A stretch of DNA of 21,351 bases from positions 1-21,351 of IMG/VR virus record IMGVR_UViG_3300034524_000019; one strand, given 5' to 3'. The position numbers and the translations under genes were made by a program. The notes beneath the pieces were generated by a model. The model was not told where the DNA came from and did no database searches. It worked only from the letters and a program-made list of their open reading frames with translations. The DNA is from a virus. Below are positions 1 through 6,011 of this stretch, piece by piece (positions within the stretch are counted from its first letter, which is position 1; each line of letters begins with the position of its first letter).

Positions 1-389
1 CGGTTCATCATCATTTGGTTATAAACATGGTGAACAATATAAGCGGGAAAGAATTGAATGATTTGTGGATCAATGGCCGGACAAGATTTACATACCTGGA
101 TGAATCTGGGCAGTATGGAGCACTGGCACATTATTTGATTAAGGAAACAAGAAAGACTTATCAGGAAAAAGGAAGCCCTTCAGGTAAGCGGTGGAATCCT
201 TCAAGAAATTTGAAAAAGCCAATCATCAAAAAAGAGATCATCAAATCTAACGAATGGCGGAAAGAGCCAAAAGCGATTAAGGGATACATGCTGGAAAAGA
301 ATTCTATCCAGGAAGGTTTTCACGACATCACGGGATGGCCATTCCAAAAATACACAATGATAAAAATTCAGGAAAAGAAGAGGTGCTGA
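1..389 (+). CDS. HUH Rep-like protein, C-terminal part (5' end outside window)
   Basis: The reading frame is already open at the left edge; the first full codon is at base 3 and reads V-H-H-H before a TTG at 15, so that TTG is probably internal. The HHH triplet in a hydrophobic strand (HHHLVIN) resembles the metal-binding HUH motif of rolling-circle replication initiators and relaxases. About 40 residues later the stretch AHYLIKE offers a tyrosine in the place expected for the nicking Tyr. The C-terminus (SRNLKKP, EPKAIKGY, GWPFQKY) resembles a Rep-like family I associate with Firmicutes prophages. The DNA-nicking function is inferred; the N-terminal half is not visible. The next gene starts one base after the stop, with GAGGTG as its binding site, so it is in the same operon. 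Confidence 0.6.
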   Translation, partial: VHHHLVINMVNNISGKELNDLWINGRTRFTYLDESGQYGALAHYLIKETRKTYQEKGSPSGKRWNPSRNLKKPIIKKEIIKSNEWRKEPKAIKGYMLEKNSIQEGFHDITGWPFQKYTMIKIQEKKRC

Positions 390-390
390 A

Positions 391-1320
391 ATGAGTAAAA
401 AAGCTGGGAAATTGGAATTAGGTTCTGAAATTAGTTTAGGCGGAAGAATTTGGATTGCAAAAAGAAAATCAGAGCCAGCAGAAATTGTGACACTGGCGTT
501 AAAGACGTCATTAAAAAATATGGAATTTGATGAAGCAGAGCCAGGTAATCCGGATGAATGGAGAGCAGACTACGGAAATAATGATTATGAGCTTTCGAAC
601 ATTCGTCAATGGCTCAATAGCCGGGGCAACGATTGGTTTAGAAAACAGCACGAATATGATGCGCCACCAGAAGATTATGAATATACGAATGGATTTTTGA
701 CTGATTTTACAGAAAAAGAATTGGATGCAATCAAGAAACTTGAAAACGGTGATTTATTTTATTTGCCGTCGGTAGATGAAGTGGATCTGGTTACAGGTGA
801 TGAGTTTGATAAAGGATGGGTTTGGACAAGAACTCCGTACTCTGGCTCTTCGTATTTCGTCCGGGGCGTGAGCTCTACCGGGGCACTGCTCGACAACTAC
901 GCCTTTAATGGCAATTTTGGAGTTCGCCCGCTTTGTAGTCTGTCATCTGAAACAAAACTAACAAAAGTAGATGATGCCTGGCAAATAATTGATCAGAAAA
1001 AAACAGAGAAGAAGAAAAAGAATAAAAGAAGCAAAAAGCAGCAGCAGGATGAAATTTTAAGAAAAGTGATAGCAAAATGGGGAATGAAGCTGCAGAGCAT
1101 TAAAGCGATCGAAGAAATGAGCGAACTGACAAAAGAGCTCAGTAAAGTGATGCTGGATCAGGATCAATCAAATAATGAAAATATCCTGGAAGAAATGGCT
1201 GATGTACAGATTATGCTCAATCAGTTGGCAATCATTTACGGAAGCCCGGAAGGTTGGATTAAGAAAAAGATTAATCGCATGAAAAATAAGTTTCAGGAAG
1301 AGGAATCGGAATGGAGTTAG
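391..1320 (+). CDS. DUF6273 (C-type-lectin-like) domain fused to MazG-like NTP pyrophosphohydrolase
   Basis: A 309-residue protein with two recognisable parts. Residues 1 to about 190 match the DUF6273 type: QWLNSRG at 73-79, FLTDFTEKE, FYLPSVDEV, then a WTRTPY...VRGV...GVRPLCSL segment at 145-184. A Lys/Gln-rich linker (about 201-219) leads to residues 220-305, which look like an all-alpha MazG/dUTPase-like NTP pyrophosphohydrolase with metal-binding acidic residues E241, E242, E245, E268 and D271 (EExxE...ExxD). Such enzymes hydrolyse NTPs to NMP and pyrophosphate in the cytosol. There is no signal peptide, so the lectin-like part should also be intracellular. Free-standing MazG-like proteins are common in phage early regions; the fusion is what is odd. 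GAGGTG lies 10 bases before the ATG. The reaction is inferred from motifs; substrate unknown. Confidence 0.8.
   Translation: MSKKAGKLELGSEISLGGRIWIAKRKSEPAEIVTLALKTSLKNMEFDEAEPGNPDEWRADYGNNDYELSNIRQWLNSRGNDWFRKQHEYDAPPEDYEYTNGFLTDFTEKELDAIKKLENGDLFYLPSVDEVDLVTGDEFDKGWVWTRTPYSGSSYFVRGVSSTGALLDNYAFNGNFGVRPLCSLSSETKLTKVDDAWQIIDQKKTEKKKKNKRSKKQQQDEILRKVIAKWGMKLQSIKAIEEMSELTKELSKVMLDQDQSNNENILEEMADVQIMLNQLAIIYGSPEGWIKKKINRMKNKFQEEESEWS
835..940 (+). other. Variable-region-like segment of the DUF6273 domain
   Basis: Codons for residues about 149-183. By hand count, bases 841-930 are about 57% GC against about 38% in 721-810. The segment is rich in Ser, Gly, Tyr, Phe and Asn positions between conserved anchors (WTRTPY before, GVRPLC after). 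This is the place where DUF6273-type lectin folds differ most between paralogs and where diversity-generating retroelements write changes in related proteins. No reverse transcriptase or template copy was found in the window, so active diversification is inference only. Confidence 0.45.
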
Positions 1321-1538
1321 AAAAGGTCAGGAAAAACCTGGGACAAATTGTTGAGCACACAGACCCACGCAACAGAAGCGATAAGACAAAATATAAATTT
1401 AAAGGCTGCACATTAAGAAGAAACGAAAAAGGATTTTATTACGAGGCCGAACTGCTAGATTTAAAAGCAAATTCATTGCGTGTTACAAGGTTGGAAGATA
1501 TCAGAGAGATTGAGGAGCAATGTGAATATTCTAAGTAA
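1311..1538 (+). CDS. Small phage protein of unknown function
   Basis: 75 residues, rich in Lys, Arg and Glu, with no membrane segment and no motif I can assign. The start ATG lies inside the last codons of the preceding fusion gene (10-base overlap), with AGGAAGAGG upstream, so it is translationally coupled to it. The central piece (YKFKGCTLRRN then YYEAELLDLKANS) alternates in a beta-strand-like way and suggests a small folded beta domain. The position among DNA-metabolism genes suggests an early accessory role, but nothing in the sequence proves one. Confidence 0.7.
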   Translation: MELEKVRKNLGQIVEHTDPRNRSDKTKYKFKGCTLRRNEKGFYYEAELLDLKANSLRVTRLEDIREIEEQCEYSK

Positions 1539-1950
1539 GCATGAAATATACATCTTAGACAAAAGGCAGCTGCAGGGAATTAAAAAACAAATTAAATACT
1601 GGCAGAAGTTTAGTGATCTGCCAGCAAAAGACCTGCAGCCGCTATTTGCCGTAAAAGAATTATATGCAAAAGATAAAAAACTGAGAAAAGAAGTCAGAAA
1701 AGAATTTATCATAGCAGTCGAAAAACATAGTAACCACAATGCTAGGATAAGGTTATCAAATCTCAACCGGAAACACGCCAAGATTAAGCACGAAACAGAA
1801 TGGCAATACAGACGATTCAGCATACTGGATACGATCATCGTAAAAACAATCGCGCTAAATCCAAACAGCAGGATAAATAGCCAGAGTTTTTTATGTGTTT
1901 TAGCTGGAGAAAATGCTATTGAAGGATTTAAGAAAGGAATTGGGATATGA
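1522..1950 (+). CDS. Hypothetical basic, helical early protein
   Basis: I place the start at the GTG at 1522, preceded by GAGGAG at the right distance. This gives 142 residues beginning V-N-I-L-S-K-H and overlaps the previous gene by 17 bases. An open frame extends back to a GTG at 1480, but that start has no convincing binding site. The protein is Lys/Arg-rich (for example KKLRKEVRKEF, NLNRKHAKIKHE) and predicted mostly helical, which could suit nucleic-acid binding. No family recognised. It ends 4 bases into the next gene (ATGA-type overlap with recU-like copy 1), so the two are probably expressed together. Confidence 0.65.
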   Translation: MNILSKHEIYILDKRQLQGIKKQIKYWQKFSDLPAKDLQPLFAVKELYAKDKKLRKEVRKEFIIAVEKHSNHNARIRLSNLNRKHAKIKHETEWQYRRFSILDTIIVKTIALNPNSRINSQSFLCVLAGENAIEGFKKGIGI

Positions 1951-2558
1951 CAAAAACGATACACAATGAAGAAAATTTTGTGGAACACTATCCAGATCCA
2001 ACCGCAGGAACCGCTATCCGCAACATTGAACATGAAAAAAATAGCAGAAGAGGTTACAGAAGCAGAGCGATTGGAAAGAATTTTGAAAAAATGATAGAAG
2101 CAGCATGCCGGCAGTACAGAAATATCGGCGTGGCCATAATTGAAAAGACTCCAGAACCGATGAAGGTTATCAAAGGTCATTCACAAGGACGGTTTACGGC
2201 TTGCTTTGAGAAAAAAGCGCAACCGGATTTTAAGGGTTGCACACAATATGGAAAAGCAGTCATCTTTGAAGCAAAGGCAACAGAGCAGGATCGGATAAAA
2301 AAGAACGCAGTAACAGGAAAACAATTTGAATCATTAGATTCTTACTGGAAAGTCGGAGCAGAAGTATTCGTATTAGTATCATTCTGCCATGAGCGTTACT
2401 ATCGGGTGCCATGGGGAGTGTGGAGAGAAATGGAAACATTTTATGGACGCAAATACCTAAAAGAAGAGGATATTAAAGATTGCCAGGTTTGTTTTAAAAA
2501 TGGCTACATTGATTTTTTAGAACGGGAATTATGGATCAGAAGTGGTGATGAGAAATGA
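1947..2558 (+). CDS. RecU-like Holliday junction resolvase, copy 1
   Basis: 203 residues. It matches the RecU/PD-(D/E)XK fold: a basic RGYRSRAIGKNFE segment near residue 35, a central GVAIIEKTPEP strand, QPDFKG with D94, and FEAKAT with E108 and K110 as the catalytic acid and lysine, then the VFVLV strand and YYRVPWG near residue 150. RecU dimers cut Holliday junctions during recombination, and phage copies resolve branched replication intermediates before packaging. Compared with cellular RecU, this protein carries about 30 extra N-terminal residues (NEENFVEHYPDPTAG) and a C-terminal extension past YGRKYL. Both are conserved in the second copy at 4166. ATGA overlaps join it to both neighbours. 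Confidence 0.85.
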   Translation: MTKTIHNEENFVEHYPDPTAGTAIRNIEHEKNSRRGYRSRAIGKNFEKMIEAACRQYRNIGVAIIEKTPEPMKVIKGHSQGRFTACFEKKAQPDFKGCTQYGKAVIFEAKATEQDRIKKNAVTGKQFESLDSYWKVGAEVFVLVSFCHERYYRVPWGVWREMETFYGRKYLKEEDIKDCQVCFKNGYIDFLERELWIRSGDEK

Positions 2559-2788
2559 AAAACAAATTATCAGACTTAAACAATCACTTATTTGCAGAAC
2601 TTGAAAGATTAAGCGACGAAGATCTTAAAGGTGAAGCACTAACGGAAGAAATACAGCGATCAAGAGCGATTACTGGAGTGGCCACACAAATTATAGCAAA
2701 TGGGAGTCTAGTACTTGAAGCAAGAAAATATGTTGACGAGGGTTATGATGCCGATGCGAAAATACCTAAAATGCTTGAAGGTGAATAA
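2555..2788 (+). CDS. Small helical phage protein (DLNNHLFAELERL type)
   Basis: 77 residues, acidic and predicted helical. It begins M-K-N-K-L-S-D-L-N-N-H-L-F-A and continues with an amphipathic region around RAITGVATQIIANGSLVLEA. I recognise this as a small conserved protein found in early or replication regions of Firmicutes and other siphoviruses, but no biochemical function is known to me. It starts within the end of recU-like copy 1 (4-base overlap), and its stop codon is directly followed by the start of the HNH gene. No signal peptide or membrane segment. Confidence 0.75.
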   Translation: MKNKLSDLNNHLFAELERLSDEDLKGEALTEEIQRSRAITGVATQIIANGSLVLEARKYVDEGYDADAKIPKMLEGE

Positions 2789-3442
2789 ATGATTAAGCAC
2801 AAATATTCAGATAAGCAAAAAGAGTTTATTCGAAAATTTGCTTTTGGCCATAGCAGGAAAGAAATAACAGAGGAAGTTAATAAGAAGTTCGGAATTGAAC
2901 TTAAAGTAAGCCAAATTACCGCATTTTTAAAGAACAATAAAATAAAAACAGGAAGAACAGGTTATTTCGAAAAAGGACATGAACCGGCAAATAAAGGGAA
3001 AAAGGGCAGTGATTATGGCTGGGAGCCAACGCAGTTTAAAAAGGGAAACAGGCCGGAAAACGCGCTTGTAGTTGGAACGGAAATAAACAGGCCGGATGGT
3101 TATAAGTGGGTTAAGATTGCCGAACCAAATATCTGGAAACAGAAACACAGAATCATATGGGAAGAGGTTAATGGAGATATTCCGGATAATCATGTACTTA
3201 TTTTTTTAGACGGCGACAAACAAAATATTTGCCTTGAAAATTTAATGCTGATAACAAAACAGGAGCGGCTTATCATGAATCGCAAGAATTTGATATACAG
3301 CGAAAAAGAATTAACTGAAACTGGCGCCTTGGTGGCCAAGGTGCTTGCGAAACAATATGAGCGGAGTAATAAGAAAAATGGAACGAAAAAGAATGACATT
3401 GGAAGAGGCAAAAGAGGTATTGAGAGAACGGCAGCGGGTTAA
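2789..3442 (+). CDS. Free-standing HNH endonuclease (homing-type)
   Basis: 217 residues. The N-terminus (YSDKQKEFIRKF to FLKNNKIKTGR, about 6-56) looks like a helix-turn-helix DNA-binding part. The middle contains GYKWVKI (105-110) and an HNH_3-type core: KHRIIWEEVNG with H120, NHVLIFLDGD with H135, and NICLENL with N146 and N151. Such nucleases nick or cut DNA at specific sites and spread as phage-borne selfish genes. The start codon directly abuts the previous stop, with GAAGGTG as the binding site. The last 22 codons overlap the next small gene in another frame. It lies between two copies of a recU-like gene, which may mark how it arrived. Confidence 0.85.
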   Translation: MIKHKYSDKQKEFIRKFAFGHSRKEITEEVNKKFGIELKVSQITAFLKNNKIKTGRTGYFEKGHEPANKGKKGSDYGWEPTQFKKGNRPENALVVGTEINRPDGYKWVKIAEPNIWKQKHRIIWEEVNGDIPDNHVLIFLDGDKQNICLENLMLITKQERLIMNRKNLIYSEKELTETGALVAKVLAKQYERSNKKNGTKKNDIGRGKRGIERTAAG

Positions 3443-3542
3443 CAGAATACTATATAGCGGGATCGAAGATTTTGATAAATTCGTATGGAATGAAGCAAAT
3501 GCAATTGAAATAGTATTGCGGGCATTGGAGGAAAAACAATGA
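3378..3542 (+). CDS. Small hypothetical protein
   Basis: With the ATG at 3378 (GGAG about 12 bases upstream) this encodes 54 residues starting M-E-R-K-R-M-T-L-E-E-A; the frame could begin earlier at 3345 or later at 3393. It is charged and helical (EAKEVLRERQRVNRILYSG, then NAIEIVLRALEEK), resembling small helical microproteins common in phage early operons. No function recognised. It overlaps the tail of the HNH gene by 65 bases in another frame, which suggests that the HNH open frame was extended across an older gene start. Its stop overlaps the start of the next gene. Confidence 0.6.
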   Translation: MERKRMTLEEAKEVLRERQRVNRILYSGIEDFDKFVWNEANAIEIVLRALEEKQ

Positions 3543-3715
3543 ATTGCCAGAGCTGCCAGTACAGAGAAAATGGGATGTGCAAAAAATATGATAAGCGGTT
3601 GTCAATGATCGATGTATACGGATCATTCGTACTGTTTTACAAGCTGGATGAATGTGACATTAAAAATAACAGAATAATGACCAAGGATCGACAAGGAGGA
3701 ATAAGCCATGATTGA
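3539..3715 (+). CDS. Cys-rich microprotein (58 residues)
   Basis: The ATG at 3539 overlaps the stop of the previous gene (ATGA), with GGAGG about 9 bases upstream. The translation starts M-N-C-Q-S-C-Q-Y and has cysteines at 3, 6, 14 and 39, with CxxC and a nearby C as in zinc-knuckle proteins. Small CxxC proteins of this kind are frequent in Firmicutes phage early regions; their function is not known. It overlaps the start of the following membrane microprotein by 8 bases. The zinc-binding suggestion rests only on cysteine spacing. Confidence 0.6.
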   Translation: MNCQSCQYRENGMCKKYDKRLSMIDVYGSFVLFYKLDECDIKNNRIMTKDRQGGISHD

Positions 3716-3881
3716 ACTTGTAATAATGGCATTTGCAACAGCTAGTTATATAGCGATAGTAGGAGTATTTTTATATATTTTCTGCGGATTGCTGTGCTTA
3801 GTAACAGTTGGGATCGGGAAAATAAAAACACTATATCGAATGAAATACGGATATTCAAAAAGAAAGGGTAAGGGAAAATGA
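3708..3881 (+). CDS. Small membrane protein (57 residues)
   Basis: The start ATG at 3708 has a near-perfect binding site (AAGGAGG at 3693-3699). Residues 3-36 are almost wholly hydrophobic (IVGVFLYIFCGLLCLVTVG) and are followed by a strongly basic tail (KIKTLYRMKYGYSKRKGKGK). This fits one long or two short transmembrane helices with the C-terminus in the cytoplasm. The gene sits in an early operon, so a lysis role is unlikely. Host-takeover or superinfection-exclusion roles are possible but unproven. It ends with an ATGA overlap to the next gene. Confidence 0.6.
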   Translation: MIELVIMAFATASYIAIVGVFLYIFCGLLCLVTVGIGKIKTLYRMKYGYSKRKGKGK

Positions 3882-4042
3882 AACTAAGTGATATAGGAAA
3901 AGAACGGGAACAGCAGTCACTTCAAAACATATTTAATGCGGAATTTGCAAAAGTGATTGAAAAAATAATGGATGAGCGGACTTATGCGGATGATAAACGA
4001 AAAATTCAGATAAATATTACACTGGTACCGATAAGCGAATAA
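3878..4042 (+). CDS. Short protein resembling the start of phage 'replication terminator protein' family
   Basis: 54 residues from an ATG overlapping the previous stop; GGTAAGGG serves as a weak binding site. The stretch FNAEFAKVIEKIMDERTY followed by DDKRKIQINITLVP resembles the conserved N-terminal half of the small family annotated as replication terminator protein in phages and conjugative elements (pattern F..E..KV.ENI.D then KRKI.I.I...P). Members as I remember them run to about 100 residues, while this one stops after the first beta strand. It is therefore either a short variant or a truncated gene. Family assignment is from memory of the motif and moderate at best. Confidence 0.5.
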   Translation: MKLSDIGKEREQQSLQNIFNAEFAKVIEKIMDERTYADDKRKIQINITLVPISE

Positions 4043-4151
4043 GTTAGATTTTATCTATGAGCTGTTGCAAATTTTAGGATATGAATTATCAGAAGAGGAA
4101 CGGAAAATTAAGAACGGATCGCACCGGTTATATGCCAGTGAGGATGAATAA
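4035..4151 (+). pseudogene. Open frame without a start codon (35-38 residues), possibly a decayed or coupled microgene
   Basis: In the frame after the stop at 4032-4034, codons read A-N-K then LDFIYELLQILG and YELSEEERKIKNG, ending at TAA 4149-4151. The peptide has a protein-like amphipathic pattern, and the frame overlaps the end of the upstream 54-residue gene. No ATG, GTG or TTG lies at its beginning: the codon before N-K-L is GCG where ATG would be expected, and the first possible start is a TTG well inside. It may be a microgene that lost its start, or one read by re-initiation or a +1 shift. Coding status uncertain. Confidence 0.3.
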
Positions 4152-4165
4152 GGAAAGGATCAGGT

Positions 4166-4783
4166 ATGGCAAAAACAATTTACAATGAAGAAAATTATGT
4201 GGAACACTATCCGGATCCGACTGCAGGGGAAGCGATCCACAACATCGAACATCAAAAAAAGACAGAAAACAAGGCCAGAGGTTACAGAAGCCGGGCGATT
4301 GGTAAAAGTTTTGAATCAATTATAGATCATGCCTGTAAAAGATATCTGGATACTGGAGTGGCCAACATCGAAAAGACACCAGAGCCAATTAAGCAGATAG
4401 GTGGTTTTGACAGAAAGGGGCAATTTAAGGCCTGTTATGAGCATCGGGCGCAACCGGATTATAAGGGAACCATTAAGAGCGGAAAAGCGGTTATATTTGA
4501 AGCTAAAGCCACAGAATCGCATAAAATAAAAAAGGATGTTGTTAAGCAGTGGCAGTTTGAATCATTAGACAGTCATTGGCAGATAGGCGCTGAAGTTTTC
4601 GTTTTAGTCTGTTTTGAGCTGGAGCATTATTACCGGGTACCATGGGGCATATGGCGGGAAATGGAAACATTATACGGGCGTAAGTATTTACTGCAGAAGG
4701 ATATTGAAGATTGTAGGGTTGAGTTTAAAAATGGATATTTGCATTTTTTAGGCAAAAAAGAGGTGAAAAATGACGATGATTGA
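4166..4783 (+). CDS. RecU-like Holliday junction resolvase, copy 2
   Basis: 205 residues, about two-thirds identical to copy 1 at 1947 by hand alignment. It has the same layout: NEENYVEHYPDPTAG extension, RGYRSRAIGKSFE, GVANIEKTPEP, catalytic QPDYKG (D98) and FEAKAT (E112, K114), QFESLDSHW, VFVLV, YYRVPWGIWREMET. All catalytic positions are kept in both copies, so neither looks dead. Expected role: cutting Holliday junctions in phage recombination or replication intermediates. AGGAAAGGA precedes the ATG. Differences are spread along the whole length, so the duplication is not recent, or the second copy came from a related phage. It overlaps the next gene by 14 bases. Confidence 0.85.
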   Translation: MAKTIYNEENYVEHYPDPTAGEAIHNIEHQKKTENKARGYRSRAIGKSFESIIDHACKRYLDTGVANIEKTPEPIKQIGGFDRKGQFKACYEHRAQPDYKGTIKSGKAVIFEAKATESHKIKKDVVKQWQFESLDSHWQIGAEVFVLVCFELEHYYRVPWGIWREMETLYGRKYLLQKDIEDCRVEFKNGYLHFLGKKEVKNDDD

Positions 4784-4964
4784 CATTTTATTAGTGGTTT
4801 TATTGATTTTCAGTTTGCCGTTCATATTCTATATTTTGGCAGTACTGTGGTTAATTATTGAAGCAATACCGTTTATGATTATTGGCAAGGTGGCAGAATG
4901 GAGAGACGAAAGGAAGAGGAGAAAAAGAGATGAGCAGCGCTGTTCTAAAATATCCGGGGAGTAA
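4770..4964 (+). CDS. Small membrane protein (64 residues)
   Basis: Start ATG at 4770 (4776 also possible) after AGAGGTGAAAA. Residues 4-40 are hydrophobic, with a Pro around the middle (LLIFSLPFIFYILAVLWL, then IIEAIPFMIIG), suggesting a helical hairpin. The C-terminal 20 residues are highly charged and basic (RDERKRRKRDE), placing them in the cytoplasm. It overlaps the end of recU-like copy 2 and the start of the methyltransferase gene, so it belongs to the same operon. Function unknown; it is the second membrane microprotein in this early operon. Confidence 0.65.
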   Translation: MTMIDILLVVLLIFSLPFIFYILAVLWLIIEAIPFMIIGKVAEWRDERKRRKRDEQRCSKISGE

Positions 4965-5757
4965 ATGGTCAACAGCTTCATGGATAATAAGTAATTTCCC
5001 AGACTATTATGAAGAACTGACATATATTGAGCCATACTTTGGATCAGGAGCAGTATTTTTCAATAAAAGACGATCAAACATAGAGACGATCAATGATATT
5101 GATACTAATGTTGTAAATCTTTTTAAAGTAATTCGCGAGGATCCAGAACGGTTGGCTGGACTGATTGAAATGACACCGTGGGCAAGGGAAGAATACAAAA
5201 TGAGTTATATTGATATTGATGATCAAGTTGAAAGGGCGAGAAGATTCTTAGTCAGAATGTGGATGGCAATCGGGGCAAAATCTTCAGATAAAACAGGTTT
5301 CAGAAATAACATAAAAGGCGCAAATGGGAATTTATCACATTGGCATAACAGATTGCCACAACGAATAATTGAAACAGCAAAAAGGCTGCAGTGTAGAAAT
5401 GGCTGTATCGTGCAGATCGAAAATCAGCCAGCACTGAAAATCATTGAAAGATATGATAGAGAAAATGTATTGATGTACGTTGACCCACCTTATTTATTGT
5501 CAACACGAAGCAAAAGAATTTACAAACACGAAATGAATGATCAGGATCACGTTGATTTGATTGGTTTGCTATCAAAACATCAGGCAAAAATAATACTATC
5601 TGGATATGACAATGAGATGTATAACGATATGTTGCCAAAATGGGAAAAGAAAACTATGAACGTGTTGGCTGAAGGTGGGAAAATTGCACAGGAAGTGATA
5701 TGGATGAACTATAAAAAAGTTGACCAACTTAGTTTTGATTTTGAAGGTATGAAATGA
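4930..5757 (+). CDS. Dam-type DNA adenine N6-methyltransferase (D12 class)
   Basis: I choose the ATG at 4930 (GAGGAG upstream), which gives 275 residues beginning near the conserved N-terminal motif KYPGSKW; the frame is open back to 4882 but without a site. Motif I, the SAM-binding loop, is IEPYFGSGAVFF with FGSG at 37-40. The catalytic DPPY motif is at 185-188. This order (SAM motif then DPPY, with a target-recognition stretch between) fits the alpha/D12 class represented by Dam and MboIA. These enzymes methylate adenine in a short site, often GATC. No partner endonuclease is present, so it is an orphan phage methylase, probably protecting phage DNA from host restriction or marking it. Target site not determined. 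Confidence 0.9.
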   Translation: MSSAVLKYPGSKWSTASWIISNFPDYYEELTYIEPYFGSGAVFFNKRRSNIETINDIDTNVVNLFKVIREDPERLAGLIEMTPWAREEYKMSYIDIDDQVERARRFLVRMWMAIGAKSSDKTGFRNNIKGANGNLSHWHNRLPQRIIETAKRLQCRNGCIVQIENQPALKIIERYDRENVLMYVDPPYLLSTRSKRIYKHEMNDQDHVDLIGLLSKHQAKIILSGYDNEMYNDMLPKWEKKTMNVLAEGGKIAQEVIWMNYKKVDQLSFDFEGMK

Positions 5758-5978
5758 GTAAAAAATATTTAGTAACACTCTCATTGTCTGATTACGAAAT
5801 TGAATTAATTGCTGATAATGAATTCGATGCTAAACAAACTGCTATTGACATCTTCGAAGACGACGACGGAGAAATAATTATCAGGCCAACAGTGTCAAGT
5901 AGTAAGATCCCAGGGCAAGTAGACTATCGGGATATGGTACCGGATAAAGATGGCGTTTATCCGGAGGATGAAGTGTAA
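5754..5978 (+). CDS. Small acidic hypothetical protein
   Basis: 74 residues, strongly acidic (FDAKQTAIDIFEDDDGEII), starting at an ATG overlapping the methyltransferase stop (ATGA). The N-terminus is a likely beta-alpha-beta unit (YLVTLSLSDYEIELIADNEFDA), a pattern seen in many small phage proteins that act on domain-swapped or DNA-mimic surfaces. No family assignment. The acidic charge could suit a DNA mimic, but that is only a thought from composition. Confidence 0.6.
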   Translation: MSKKYLVTLSLSDYEIELIADNEFDAKQTAIDIFEDDDGEIIIRPTVSSSKIPGQVDYRDMVPDKDGVYPEDEV

Positions 5979-6011
5979 AACAACAGCAGCGGCAAAAGAC
6001 CAGGAGGAATT

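Noticed and set aside
1473-2180. A 235-codon open frame on the minus strand.
   Set aside because: It lies opposite two well-supported + strand genes, has a composition typical of an antisense shadow, and no binding site; it is a by-product of coding bias.
4930-5757. Restriction-modification system around the adenine methyltransferase.
   Set aside because: No restriction endonuclease or specificity gene lies on either side; neighbours are a membrane microprotein and a small acidic protein, so an orphan methylase fits better.
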